From Chara braunii (taxonomy: Eukaryota > Streptophyta > Charophyceae > Charales > Characeae): DNA of 47,341 nucleotides. A model generated the notes under the pieces. That model made no database searches. It saw only the letters and a list, made by a program, of their open reading frames with translations, and was not told the origin of the DNA. Position numbers and translations under genes: made by a program. Positions 32,809 to 42,929 of this stretch are shown here, one piece after another (the stretch's first letter is position 1; each line of letters opens with the position of its first letter). The stretch is taken from positions 6,642,389-6,689,729 of the forward strand of contig BFEA01000008.1 in NCBI GenBank assembly GCA_003427395.1, written 5' to 3'.

Positions 32809-33440
32809 GGGGTCCGGGATATGTCTCTGTCCGGATGGTCTTGCAACCGTTGTGCAGCCACCTTGTTTGCATAAGCGTTGTTAGTGTAATAAGCATTGAC
32901 ATGCTTAACGTTAATATCGCGGATGACCTGCTCCCACAACTCTGCAAGTGCCACTCCAGTCTTGTCCCTCTCTGACGTGTCAATGGTGGTGATCAACACG
33001 GGCCCGTCCTCGCCTGCCGCGATGAAGTTGACGATAGGCTTGTATGACCTTGTCGTTGCTCCGTCCGTCATCATCGTGCACCCCGTCATCTTCCACTTTG
33101 CCTTCTTCAGAGCGACCCTCTCTGCTATCTCGTAATAAATCTCGTCGTGGAGGCGGGTGCGCATGTCATTGTACGAGGGGAGGACCAAATTAGGCCCAAT
33201 CGTGACCCTCGTCAATCATACCATGAAGTCATGCAACTCTTGCGTAGTCTCGAGCTGTATGAATGTGAATGGCACCCCAACCCTATACAAGGCTCTGACC
33301 CACAACCTCTCATATTGCTACTGCAGACCTCCCTTTGCCCAACTATCCAACCTCGTCTGCAGCATGCGACGATCGTGGGGCACAACAACACCTGACGGTG
33401 CACGTGTGCCCTCTGTCCTGAGCTATGACATGTCGGCTTT
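32730..33440 (-). pseudogene. hAT transposase DUF659 core, second catalytic Asp lost
   Basis: 33215-32730 reads LPSYNDMRTRLHDEIYYEIA, WKMTGCTMMTDGATTRSYKP, IVNFIAAGEDGPVL, IDTSERDKTG and VNAYYTNNAYANKVAAQRL. The first Asp of the hAT RNase H-like fold is present in MTDG. The second, normally in TDNA, is Asn (TNNA). Upstream in a shifted frame are RMLQTRLDSWAKGGL and RALYRVGVPFTFIQL, the usual helix and GIPF-like segment, reaching about 33440. Transposition activity is not expected. Confidence 0.88.
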
Positions 33441-33864
33441 TCGCTTGAAGGTTGTTGTACAGCGTTCTGCACCCAAGTCGGCCCCCGCTCCGCCCCAAGG
33501 ACGTGGACCCTCTATCTGAGGATAGACAGCTTGTCGTCCACGGACCCACCACCGACCCCTCCCTCATCCATCGTAATAGTCTGCATCCCTTGGGCAGTTG
33601 ACTGCCCTCCACGACCACCAGCCCTGTCATCATGCATCGGCATACCTGTCATTGTGGCAGCTGCCTCCTCGACCTTCTGCAGTCCCTCCATCTCCAACTC
33701 CTCCTTGGCCCTTTGCAGGTCCCAATTCCTGTTGACCAGATAAGTTTTTCCTTCCCTTGTCAATGCTGCCCGCAAAAAGAAAAAAAATAATAAGAATACT
33801 TATAATAATAACAATAATAGAGGCAAATAAACTTTTCTGCATCCGAATGAGGTAGATGGTAATG

Positions 33865-33960
33865 GTGCAAATGACCTAGCTCAGTTGGTTCGTCACACAA
33901 GTGGTATTTAGGAGGTCATGGTTTCAATCCCCATCGATTATCTGCAATGCCTTTGGCCCC
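33865..33960 (+). repeat. tRNA-derived SINE head
   Basis: An A-box TAGCTCAGTTGG (33877-33888) and a B-box GTTTCAATCCC (33921-33931) have tRNA spacing and closely match the head at 37526. The sequence between them does not fold into a clean anticodon arm, so this is a SINE head rather than a tRNA gene. It lies just upstream (on the minus strand) of the hAT coding region. Confidence 0.7.
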
Positions 33961-33965
33961 AACCA

Positions 33966-34615
33966 ATCAAAATAGTCGACCTAACCTCTCATTTTGCATT
34001 AGCTAGTCTTTTTTCATCATGGTATGAGTGTGCGTATGCATTATACAAGAAAGGAAGTTGAAGGAACAACTACTATCCAAGTGCTCCATCTTTATACTAG
34101 TTGCTCCTCCTCAGCCATCTTCTCCTTTTCTCTTCTTGCCTTTCTCTTTAATGCTCAAAGATAACTTACGTTCTTCTCTCCATGCTTGAGCACGATCTCA
34201 ACCAGTTATAGATTTGAGCAGTATTTGAAAACCCAGCCGTGCTATTCTCATCACGAGGTCACACTCGTCTTGCAAAAAAATTGGAAACAATATTTTATTG
34301 AAAGCAAAGGTTTGGCTGGTAAAGAACAAGGCCTGTAGTAAATAATAAGAAATAAATTTGAAAGGCTATAGGGGAACATTGAGAACCAACGAAAAATCAG
34401 ATTGATTCAGGGATACGAGAAAAATGATTCAAAGGCAAAGTAACAACGGCAACACTAGTAGTAATGACAACTGTTGTTGCAGCAACCAGTCTGCTGATAA
34501 GTCGTCCTCTTCCCTCTTCCTCTTTCTTCTTCCTTTTCTCGTTACTTTCCCTCACCTTCTTGAATACATCAGATCAAGATTCACAATCAAGGATATCATA
34601 CGTTTGTCTATAATT
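33966..34615. other. Stretch without recognisable gene
   Basis: AT-rich, no domain seen. A possible splice donor reads GTAAGT on the minus strand at 34169-34164, but the frame before it meets a stop within a few codons. Confidence 0.4.
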
Positions 34616-35500
34616 ATGTCATGCGCAGAAAACAAAGTTAAACCACCAGTATCTTCGTCGGTTCGAAAATACTCGGCCTCCGATCTTTCAGGAGGCCGAA
34701 ACGAAACGACGGCCCCGATCAGATTGATCAACGTCGGGCTCGACATCCTGAAAGTTCGGGTACTGGCCAGGACTTGCCGAAACCGGACGCCAAAGGTACT
34801 AGTGGTTTAAATGCATTATAAATCAAACAAATAGTGAAATCAGAGTCATGTTTTATCATAGCGAGGTGATGATTCAGACATTCCTAGTTTAAGGTCGATA
34901 ATTAGAATATTCTGACTCACCATCACAACAAAGTCAACCTTCTGGGTTCAAGAAGTAACCTGGTAGACTCAGCAACATCGTGTTTCTACTCGCCACATCC
35001 GCTAGCCCACGGTCAGTGATTCCCCTTTGAATGTCGACTCCTCCTTCATACTCTTGCAGTCCCTTATCAATTCGCATCTGGCCAATACGGCAACTAGATA
35101 ATCGTTGTCGGTACACACATCTGATCACTACCTACAATAGGAAACCGGCAGTAAAAACTTTTCATTTTTCCTGCTTGCCTTCTTCCCTCCTGCTGTCAAC
35201 CTTATTCTCCCATTTCCTATGGGCCTCCTCATGTACTTCTTCCTCCCTTCTCCATTTACCATATTTTGAGTTGATCTCGCCTGCTACGGACAAAATTTTG
35301 AGAAGGTATGACGGACATCTGATCGAAGATGAAGGTAAACAAACTCGAAGGGCAGAGTCCTGTACCAATGAGGCTATCATGATGCATGGGCCGAGGAGGG
35401 TAATGATGAGGTGAAGATGATCATCAATGCAGGATGACGCATACAAGCTATCTTTCCAGTTAGATACATCTACAGCAGGTGACAATGATCGACAGTGCAG
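34616..35500 (+). other. Two weak coding-exon candidates, unknown protein
   Basis: 34616-34795 starts with ATG, is open for exactly 60 codons (begins MSCAENKVKPPVSSSVRKYS, with KYSASDLSGGRNETTAP) and ends CAAAG before GTACT. 35433-35500 follows ATGCAG, is open (DDAYKLSFQLDTSTAGDNDR) and ends GTGCAG before GTACGC. The phases are compatible. I recognise no family and could not follow the gene further, so chance is a real alternative. Confidence 0.18.
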
Positions 35501-35759
35501 GTACGCACTCTTTCTCACTTCGATTCCAAAAATTCAATCAAGAGATATGAGTGAGAGTAAGTAATAAGAGAAGGGAAGAAGAGGAACTGAGAAGGGATTA
35601 TTGTCTGGCTTTCAATGATTGGACTATGATAGAACCAGTAATCCCCTTACAACCACTATCGGATTTTCCAGACCCCTTTCCCCCCTCAGCACTGAGTATG
35701 GTCTCAAGGGCTTGGTATGGGTATGATTTATGAGACTAGGGTTGTTCCTGTAAAGCAGG

Positions 35760-35922
35760 AAGGATAGAAAAAATTGAAATTGTGCTAGGGTGATATTAGT
35801 AGATCTGGCGCCCCTATGGGGTGAAGAGGCACATTACNATTTGGTTACTCCGGGTAGACTGTGAGGACCCCGGCCTCAATCATCTTTTGGTANTATGAGC
35901 CTTGGGCACTGGGCCCTGTTTN

Positions 35923-35949
<27 letters not shown>
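35760..35949 (+). repeat. Retroposon 3' end with poly-A tail
   Basis: About 150 bp of mixed sequence ends GGGCCCTGTTT, an ambiguous base at 35922 and about 27 A. Isolated N bases at 35838, 35893 and 35922 show uncertain base calls here. Type (SINE or LINE) not determined. Confidence 0.5.
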
Positions 35950-35953
<4 letters not shown>

Positions 35954-36892
35954 CAGCAACCTGGAGTAACATACTACATTGTGAACCAGATAGTCGCGTA
36001 CCCAGCAGAAAGCAATAAGCACTGATATATGTTCCAATTGAAAGCAATACTACGAACTCAAATGCCGTGATCAATCCTTATCACCAATAGAGAAGACAGT
36101 GTCACTCCCTGATATGGTGCTCAGTGCCTAGCCTGCTCTACCAGATACTATTCTAGCCTACACTACGTCAAGCCACTGAAGTCACTTCGCAGTTGGAGAC
36201 CAATGTACAAGTCAATGATGATCATGTAACCAAGATTTCCCCACTGTCCCTATCTGCCATCTTACCAACCTCTATAGAAGGGAACGGATCGGAAGATTCG
36301 GCGGGAAAAGAAGAGTGGGCTGAACTTGACTCTTGTTCGACTCTGTGAAATGACTGAGAGGTGTACAATAACTCAGAGCTTTTACGGCCGGGGGGGCGGG
36401 GGTCCGTTGTATTCGGGGAAGTTGGCACCGTACCCCGCACAGTAATCTAGTCTGCTCCTCTATTCGAGGTAAACACTCACTTTCTTCCTTTTTTTTTTTT
36501 CCAGGATGTTGTAGAGGCTAATTACCAGGCACACAGGGATCACCAGGAGCGATGAGCCTTCGCAGTCCTAAGATACGAGGTCACCTCCACCACTCATCAA
36601 TACTCCCAGCGTACCCCCTAAACCCAACTATCTTACCTCAGTGTAACCCACTCAGGACCATCACCCAACCGCTAGGTGGGTGACTTGGACCAGACAGTAG
36701 TGATAGGCACCAAGGCTCGCTATTACCCCAGCCCCAGTGGAAGCGAAATNGGACAGGCCTCGCTGNACGGGAACTTCGGACGCTAGGCACCNCTATATTC
36801 TACCAACCTCGTATCCTTATTGTAGAGATCATAGACCCCTGGGTTTTATTTTCGGGGACAGCTAACTAGCAGTCAGTACCCCAGCCAGACAG
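35950..36892. other. Stretch without recognisable gene
   Basis: Single N bases lie at 36750, 36766 and 36792. A polypyrimidine run with CAG at 36480-36505 looks like a splice acceptor, followed by 16 open codons to a TGA, but no partner exon could be joined in frame. Confidence 0.4.
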
Positions 36893-37004
36893 CCTACCGT
36901 CCTTCCCCTAGCTTACCCAAGGCCAGGTGGAACTCAAACTGACAGTCCTACCGTCCTTCCCCTAGCTTGCCCCTATCTTGGCTTGGTGGAACTCAGACCT
37001 GCTG
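36893..37004. repeat. 54-bp tandem duplication
   Basis: CCTACCGTCCTTCCCCTAGC starts both copies (36893 and 36947), and both end near GGTGGAACTCA.ACTG. The second copy has a short internal insertion. Confidence 0.88.
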
Positions 37005-37365
37005 GGGTAACTACCGTATTCTATACCCTAGAGTCTAACTCAAGTCTATTCTACCCCTCCCCCAGTCAACTGTAGATGCATGTAAGCCCTTAGGCCATAT
37101 GTATGTGCTCAGGAAGCCACGGATGTAGGCTATTTATGATGTATGTGTATATTTTCTTCTCTTTTCGTCACCCTTCTCTTCTTCTACTTCTCTCTTTTCC
37201 CCACATTTCCTCCTCTCTCTCATCCCTTAATGGTCCGACTTCATAAGTAGCGTTTAGTTGAATACAATGCACCTGGTTGCAATCACTGCATTAATGCAGA
37301 GAACGAAAATAACAGTAAAATACAATTCAGAGGGAGACATTATAGATATAGACATGGTTACCAGG

Positions 37366-37407
37366 CCAAACGTTTGGGGGCCCCTGGGCTGACCCCCAAA
37401 CGTTCGG
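37366..37407. repeat. Hairpin with 15-bp arms
   Basis: CCAAACGTTTGGGGG (37366-37380) faces CCCCCAAACGTTCGG (37393-37407), 14 of 15 pairing, 12-base loop. Confidence 0.9.
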
Positions 37408-37525
37408 CCGTTCAGGGTCCCGTTCGGGGGGCGAGCCCCTTCAGGTTCGGCCCCTGCCAAAAATTATTTTGGGGCCTAAGAATGATTTTTTTTGTTTTGA
37501 ATTTTGTTTTGTAAGTTCTTTAGGA

Positions 37526-37880
37526 CATGCGTGGCCTAGCTCAGTTGGTAAGGCACGCAAGTGGCATTCAGGAGATCTTGGGTTCAATCCCCATTGGCCT
37601 CATGTACCTTCCTGGGCAAGCTTGGCGCCCGCCACCTAGAGATATGCCGTTGGTCCCCCCAAGTGGCATTGAGCAGAGACTGCTGATGTTCATAGGGGGA
37701 GGGGACCGGAGGGGAGGCACAGTGACTGGCCCATCGAAGAAGCTCGGTCCTGATGCTACCGGCTGACCCCTGGCCGGTATCGCCCACCTGCTGGTGGGTG
37801 CAGCTCCCGCATGTTCCCTCGTTGGAGGCTTGAGCACGGATGTGGCTGCTACGGGTTCCCCGTAATACTATAATGACAAT
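37526..37880 (+). mobile_element. tRNA-derived SINE
   Basis: The head has A-box TAGCTCAGTTGG (37537-37548) and B-box GGTTCAATCCC (37581-37591), the internal RNA polymerase III promoter of tRNA-derived SINEs. A body of about 270 bp ends ...TAATGACAATTAAAAAA near 37885. The tRNA part does not form a proper acceptor/anticodon structure. The head is about 80% identical to 33865-33935. Confidence 0.75.
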
Positions 37881-37981
37881 TAAAAAAGGCCTGAAAGGCC
37901 GTCCTGTCCAGATTTGACAGCGAATTGAATTGCTTGGGCTTAAAGAATTAGCCTTTTACAACAAAAAAATATATATAAATT

Positions 37982-38048
37982 TTCAAGGCATTTTGCTGAG
38001 CCAAAAAAAAAAAAAAAAAAATGTCAAAGATGGCGGTGTTAAGACGTG
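37982..38048 (+). repeat. Short direct repeat, left copy
   Basis: GGCATTTTGCTGAGCC, an A run, then CAAAGATGGCGGTGT. It matches 39303-39370 (GGCATTTGGCTATGCC, A run, CAAAGATGGCGGTGT). The two bracket the repeat at 38110-39210. Confidence 0.85.
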
Positions 38049-38722
38049 CCAAGCTACTTAGGTTTTTTTTTTTTTTCACTTTTTCTGTTGCGAGGATCTG
38101 GGTCCTCGGCAGGCCTAACGGGCCCTGTTGCAAATGTGCCCGCCCTAAGTGAAGGCGGGCCTAACAAATTACGAGAGGGCCTCAGCCGTCGATTTCATAT
38201 TTGGGGTCCAGGCAGTTGTGACGTGCCAGTTGGTTGAGGGAAACACAGACCGAGCAGCAAAGACATTCCACGGCCTTCCAGGCCTTTCCAAAAATGCAGG
38301 CCCTGGGCGAGAATCGCAGCCTCATACACAGACAGTTGGGAGGCCCAACTGAACAAGGCCCAGTAGCTGCAACAGAGGCGCAGCCTCCCGGGGCCTACCG
38401 GAAGCTTGTGGGCCGAGGCCAGGCCAGCGAGGCTGCGAAGGCAGGCAGGCTCTATCCATATAGGAAAGAGCTCGCGGCCTGTAGAGGCATTCAACACTTG
38501 CATGCTGTCGGCAGCGCTGCTGGAGCGGATGCTCGTAGGCTGCTGCTGGCGCTGAGAGGCAAGGTGCTAGCGCGTGCGGGTCGTGCAGGAAGCAGGGCGC
38601 TGCTGAGGGCAGCGCCATAGCCCAGCCTCCATAGCTGGATGGGCTTGGACTACAGTGAGGCGCCGGGGTGGTCTTCGGGTGTACAGAGGGAAGACGTGGG
38701 TGTAAGACGAGGGAGAGAGAGA

Positions 38723-38724
<2 letters not shown>

Positions 38725-38778
<54 letters not shown>
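38725..38778. repeat. GAT microsatellite (18 units)
   Basis: Perfect GAT repeats, absent from the inverted partner copy near 46400, so it expanded after the copies separated. Confidence 0.97.
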
Positions 38779-38779
<1 letters not shown>

Positions 38780-38893
38780 TGAGGGCACAGACCTGGTATT
38801 GGCGATGGTCTGCTACGGGCGACATCTTCAAGTACTTCGTTGGCTGCTGATGTCAACAGTTGCATTGTCCATTAGTAGGCTAGTAGTAGCTGT

Positions 38894-38956
38894 ACCTGCA
38901 GCTCCCCACCAATAGAATGGAGTCCTTGCATGAAAAAAAAAAAATGAAAAAAAAAA
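38894..38956 (+). mobile_element. 63-bp poly-A retroposed insertion with target-site duplication
   Basis: GGCTAGTAGTAGCTGT occurs at 38878-38893 and again at 38957-38972, flanking 63 bp that end in two A runs. This is the pattern of LINE-driven, 5'-truncated retroposition. The insert body (CAATAGAATGGAGTCC) is a short piece of the motif also found at 40074, 41472, 43988 and 45081. The homologous site in the partner repeat (near 46310) lacks it. Confidence 0.88.
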
Positions 38957-39302
38957 GGCTAGTAGTAGCTGTGTAGGGAGTAGCCTGGGCACCGAGTGCT
39001 GAGTAGGGAGAAGGGTCTGGATACATATGTTGGTGGTGGCAAGAGCAGGCTCTCGTTGACATTGGTTTTCAGTGTTACGATTCTCCATTGGTGTCATATT
39101 GGTGCATATTGGTGCAATGCTGTTGTCTGAACACTGTGATACAATCTGGCTTTCAATGTGATTGTGCAATCTGTTGTCATCTCGCTATTGCTCATTTTCC
39201 TTGCACTTTTGTTGTGATTTGATTTCGATGCCTCAAATATTTTATTATTTTTTAAAACTTTTTGCATGCGTTTTGTATTATGTGAAGTACACATATGTAA
39301 AG

Positions 39303-39370
39303 TTGCAGGGCATTTGGCTATGCCAAAAAAAAAAGTAAAAATTGCCAAAGATGGCGGTGTCGAAGACGGG
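39303..39370 (+). repeat. Short direct repeat, right copy
   Basis: Partner of 37982-38048. Confidence 0.85.
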
Positions 39371-39373
39371 CCT

Positions 39374-39822
39374 GCACACTCGCTAATTTTAATTCTCGGG
39401 CCCTGACTAAAAAACTGCTAAAATGCAGTTTGAAATGCTATTACAAACTGCTTTCGTGACTGTGCCGAAGTCACCCCTAAATACAAAGTTATACATTATA
39501 TGATATTCTCTTGTTCGGCTTTCCCTGGCCTGGTCAAGATACCAGCCATCAGGGCTGACGGGCCGAGCATCGCTGGCGTAGATGACGAATATGTATGTGT
39601 TGTGGTACGCAGGTAAGTCTGCCGGGAGTACCTGCTGCGCCTGTGTTGCCCAACAGGCCCAGCAAGATACCACCCACCATACGGGCTCGGCAGCTTGGCT
39701 TTACTGAAAATAGCATTAATTTTGCAATGTTAGCACTACACGCTCCTGAAAAACTGGCGAAGCACTCACAGTGCTACTGCGGGCTCTTTTATTGCCTACA
39801 GCAGCACCTCTTCCGGTGCTAA
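39374..39822. other. Stretch without recognisable gene
   Basis: No domain, RNA or repeat is recognised. Confidence 0.4.
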
Positions 39823-39934
39823 GGGTGATCAGCAACTTTCAGATTCCATGGGGAGACACAGGAAAAGAAACAGGATAGGGTGATCATCAACTTTCAGATT
39901 CTATGGGGAGACAAAGGGAAAAAAAACAGGATAT
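39823..39934. repeat. 55-bp tandem duplication
   Basis: GGGTGATCAGCAACTTTCAG (39823) and GGGTGATCATCAACTTTCAG (39878) start two near-identical copies ending ACAGGATA. Confidence 0.9.
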
Positions 39935-40073
39935 TTAAAAATTTAAACCACAATTATAACAATTTCAAATGGAACCCATGGTGTCCTTTTCCTGTTTTTT
40001 GTTTTGAAAAGAAACCAGTCGCTTCGCTAGAGGTGATAGGAGCACCCCCTCCTAGTGGACTGCCTGGTTGCTC

Positions 40074-40125
40074 CGATCTATTGTTGGGGAGCACCACCTG
40101 CTGGAAAACGGGTCCAGCGTCCCAG
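40074..40125 (-). repeat. Dispersed short motif (retroposon 3'-end-like)
   Basis: The plus strand reads GGGGAGCACCACCTGCTGG then GGGTCCAGCG, the reverse of the insert at 38894. About 50 bp is shared with 43988-44038. Confidence 0.7.
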
Positions 40126-40380
40126 TGAACAACTAAGCATCTGAACACACTGACTTCCTGCCAGGATTGATTACCCTGAACCCAGGGGATTGACTGAGCA
40201 CGTGAGAAGATAAGCACGAGAGGGATTGGGAAAAGAAGGCCTCTTCAGCCCTGCTGCTCGGCGCCTGACCAACCTGACTACTAGCCCCTTTCATCCCTTT
40301 TTGGTAGCAGCATGCCAGCTATCTGAGAATCTGCAGGTTTCAGTACCTCATACCTCTGCTGCTGAATGCTATGCCTGTTA

Positions 40381-40481
40381 CTACCGTCTTCACCCGAATA
40401 GAACGCCCGGTAATTATCGCCGGGAAATTGCTCCAAATAAAGATATAATGACCGGGCGTTCTATTCGGGTGAAGACGGTAG
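40381..40481. mobile_element. 101-bp foldback element (MITE-like)
   Basis: 31-base arms 40381-40411 and 40451-40481 are perfect inverted repeats (CTACCGTCTTCACCCG at the outer left end), with a 39-base centre in which AATTAT/ATAAT may extend the stem. TA at each end would fit a Tc1/mariner-type TA target duplication flanking CCGTCTTC...GAAGACGG. Too short to code for anything. Confidence 0.8.
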
Positions 40482-40657
40482 GTAGGCCAGTTGCAATACT
40501 GCAGTTTCCAGAACCCTGAACCCCTGCTGCTGGCTACTATACCTGTTGAATTACCCCTCAGAGCCGCAGAGGCCCAGAGCCCCAGGCCCATAAGCCCTAA
40601 ACCCTTTTGTGCTAAGCTTTCTGCCATACCATTGCAGACTCACCAGGGATAAAGGAG

Positions 40658-40660
<3 letters not shown>

Positions 40661-40690
<30 letters not shown>
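40661..40690. repeat. G homopolymer (30)
   Basis: Thirty consecutive G after GGAGGGA. Length may be affected by sequencing or assembly. Confidence 0.97.
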
Positions 40691-40691
<1 letters not shown>

Positions 40692-41471
40692 CTGGGAATT
40701 CAGTTGGAGGGCGTGGTCCACCCTGGTCGACTCATGAAAAATAAGCTGCTAGTCCCTACAAAGCTCCCCCGAGTCTTCTTGCTCCCCTCCCTTCCAAACC
40801 ATCTCCTCTATAGAAAGCACCTGGGAAAGACTGCCAACGCAACATTTTGAAATACTATATACTCCGACGAATTTTGTCCTTATATATCCGAGAGCAGGAG
40901 TAAACCCACCCATAAACCCCACCCGCACGACGGATCATTAAACTCAGCTGCTACCTCAGCCCTCTCCTCCCGCTCTTCCATCTCGTCCACCGCCAACTTC
41001 TCCTTCTCCACCACCAGAGCCAGGTTTCCCTTCCTCCCATACCCCATACCCCCCCTACAGAAAATTCCCTCACCCCCAAGCCTCCCCCTCGTGAACTTCA
41101 GACACAAGCCCTCTGCTTTCTCTATCTGTCGGCCAAGGTGGGATCTGACCCTGTCAGCTACCACGATGGTTATTTCCCTCAGGACACCCCAACCAGTGAT
41201 ATTGGTCAAGAAATGGGTTACAAACGGATCACCTTCTGATTCAGTGAATGGCTCCCGTTGCAGTCTCTGTGAGACAGGAATGATGGGATAGGATTCATGA
41301 GAGTAGTGTACCTTGCGGTAAGGAGAGCAGCTAACTGGCCGATATTGTTAGTGAAACAGACTGCTGATCGGAAAAGAATGCTGAAGTCACTCCTCTCTGA
41401 TTGGAGGGCAATCAATGCTGTGTGCGACGCCTCAAGTACAGGATACACGTCTTTTCTTGAGGATTGTTTAA
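40691..41471. other. Stretch without recognisable gene
   Basis: Several minus-strand frames are open, but none shows a LINE, hAT or other domain I can name. Confidence 0.4.
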
Positions 41472-41520
41472 AGGCACGCTGGACCCACTTTCCAGCAGGC
41501 GTAGCTTCCCAGAAATAGAT
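41472..41520 (+). repeat. Dispersed short motif, plus orientation
   Basis: GCTGGACCCACTTTCCAGCA, followed by AGCTTCCCAGAAATAGAT, corresponds to the reverse complement of 43988-44038. No poly-A follows. Confidence 0.65.
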
Positions 41521-41998
41521 TGCAGCCAATATGGGGCCCCACTCCGGGAGATGCTGTTATCATTTCCCAATGTGGGCGCCCACCAAAGAACTAGCTCCCG
41601 AGGTACCCGTATAACGAGGCTTGTACGCTAGTGCGTCAACCGGGGCTGAATGGGGGCGCTCATTCAGCGTCAGTGCTGCAGTAAACACCCTCCACAACCT
41701 AAATCCCTGGCGTACCTACGACCACCACCAGCATGGCTGTTTTCAGCACGAACCGAAACTCTTCCAGGCCTCATGCCCCCATCAGGTTAGGTTACAGAGT
41801 TGCACCACCTTGCTCCAGCACCGGCCAGCATTGCTCCAGTTACGACCCCCGATGACCACTCACTGCCCCCGCACACAGCCCCCCAGAGCTCTCTACCAGG
41901 CCTCACGGCCCCACTAAGCTAGGTCACAGAGTTGCGCCACCTGGCTCCAGCTCCGGCCAGCGTTGCTCCAGCATCGGTCTTCGAGGGCCACCAAACTT

Positions 41999-42439
41999 TC
42001 AACCACTCTTCGCAGGATCACAGACGACTTGCCAGATAACACCTATTCTTTCAACCTCCTCTGGTCCAATTACATCCCATAGTGCTATATAGGCTTCCAC
42101 AGGCAGCCCATCCATTCCTGGGCATTTCCCGGATGCCATATGTTCCACTGCACATTGCACTTCTTCAGTTGTGAATGGCCGGTCCAAATCCAGTCTGCCC
42201 ACAAGGGAGAGATGGGTCTGGGTTTTTGACCAGAAGGACGTAGTTTATCTGAGATCAGTGGAGAAGGAATCCCTGGGGCGGCGTGTGGTGAAAATGTCCT
42301 CAAAATACATCTGAGCATACTGACACATTCCTTGCGGATCAGATTTGGTAGGCGCGGAATTAGTAAATGGGTGGGACAACTCACGGATTAAAGGTTTGGT
42401 CTTCTGGAGTAACAGTCTACGGAACGTTTCCCGGGTCAA
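41999..42439 (-). pseudogene. LINE reverse-transcriptase fragment
   Basis: 42202-41999 reads FTTEEVQCAVEHMASGKCPG then MDGLPVEAYIALWDVIGPE, the start of the RT domain of non-LTR retrotransposons (pattern F..EE+..A+..+...K.PG.DGLP.EFY...W). Upstream, in another frame, 42439-42245 has TKPLIRELSHPFTNSAPTKS and CQYAQMYFEDIF, which matches the segment before RT (endonuclease-RT linker). A frameshift lies near 42240. The catalytic YxDD part is not present, so this is a short relic. It would belong to an L1-like clade. Confidence 0.83.
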
Positions 42440-42639
42440 CCTGTCATTTGTAATAATTCCTTTTTGGTGAAGCCAGGCTTTCCATTTCTCTTGTCGAGCA
42501 ATTTATTCATGTCACTATCGAATGGGCAAAAACGAACTGGGACAGTCGTGGTGTTAGACCGGGTGTCATGTTTACAGAGTCGGTCGTGGTGTCAGAGGGG
42601 AGAACAAGAAAAAAAGAAAATGCCCTTTGGACTGAAATT

Positions 42640-42894
42640 GCTCGTAGTTGTTGGATTGTTAGGCTTTGATGGCCTGAGGCAGCTTTTTCTTTCAGGGGCG
42701 GGTATCATCAGGACAGCGGCCTGGTTCTGGCCATTTCTGTCTCTGGATGTTTCACCCTGCCGCCTACTCCCAATCTGGGTAATGGTCCCAGTAACAATTT
42801 TGTTCGTTTTCCTGGGTTGTTTGTTGAGGATTCCCGGCCTCTTCTTTTGGTGTGCGTAATGATGACGCCGTCATCAAATGAGCTGAGTCTTTTG

Positions 42895-42929
<35 letters not shown>

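Larger units (their letters stand above)
30556..33775 (-). mobile_element. hAT-superfamily DNA transposon, decayed
   Basis: Minus-strand pieces in several frames follow the order of a plant hAT transposase with a DUF659-type core: linker (33775-33512), N-terminal helix region and RNase H-like core (33440-32730), insertion domain and C-terminal dimerisation region (32808-31706), then a long low-complexity tail. No BED zinc finger was recognised upstream of 33775, and no terminal inverted repeats or 8-bp target duplication were found. It is a fossil. Confidence 0.85.
38110..39210 (+). repeat. Unnamed ~1-kb dispersed repeat, copy 1
   Basis: It matches the reverse complement of 46080-47095 along its length. 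Shared anchors in order: GCCCTAAGTGAAGGC, CAGTTGG, CCGGAAGCTT.TGGGCC, GCTGGATGGG, ACCTGGT, TACTTCG.TG, GCATTGT, TAGGCTA, CTGGGC.CCGAG and GCTCATTTTCCTTGCA. A GAT microsatellite and a 63-bp retroposed insertion lie inside this copy only. No coding domain is recognised. Confidence 0.82.

Noticed and set aside
33766-34169. Intron upstream of the hAT core on the minus strand
   Set aside because: A good acceptor (pyrimidines then GCAG at 33766) and a GTAAGT donor exist, but the upstream frame that would join in phase meets a stop after a few codons.
37526-37600. tRNA gene
   Set aside because: A- and B-boxes are present, but no complete acceptor and anticodon arms form, and a SINE body follows.
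38322-38831. Ser-rich, His-rich or Ile-rich open frames on the minus strand
   Set aside because: They arise from three readings of the GAT microsatellite.
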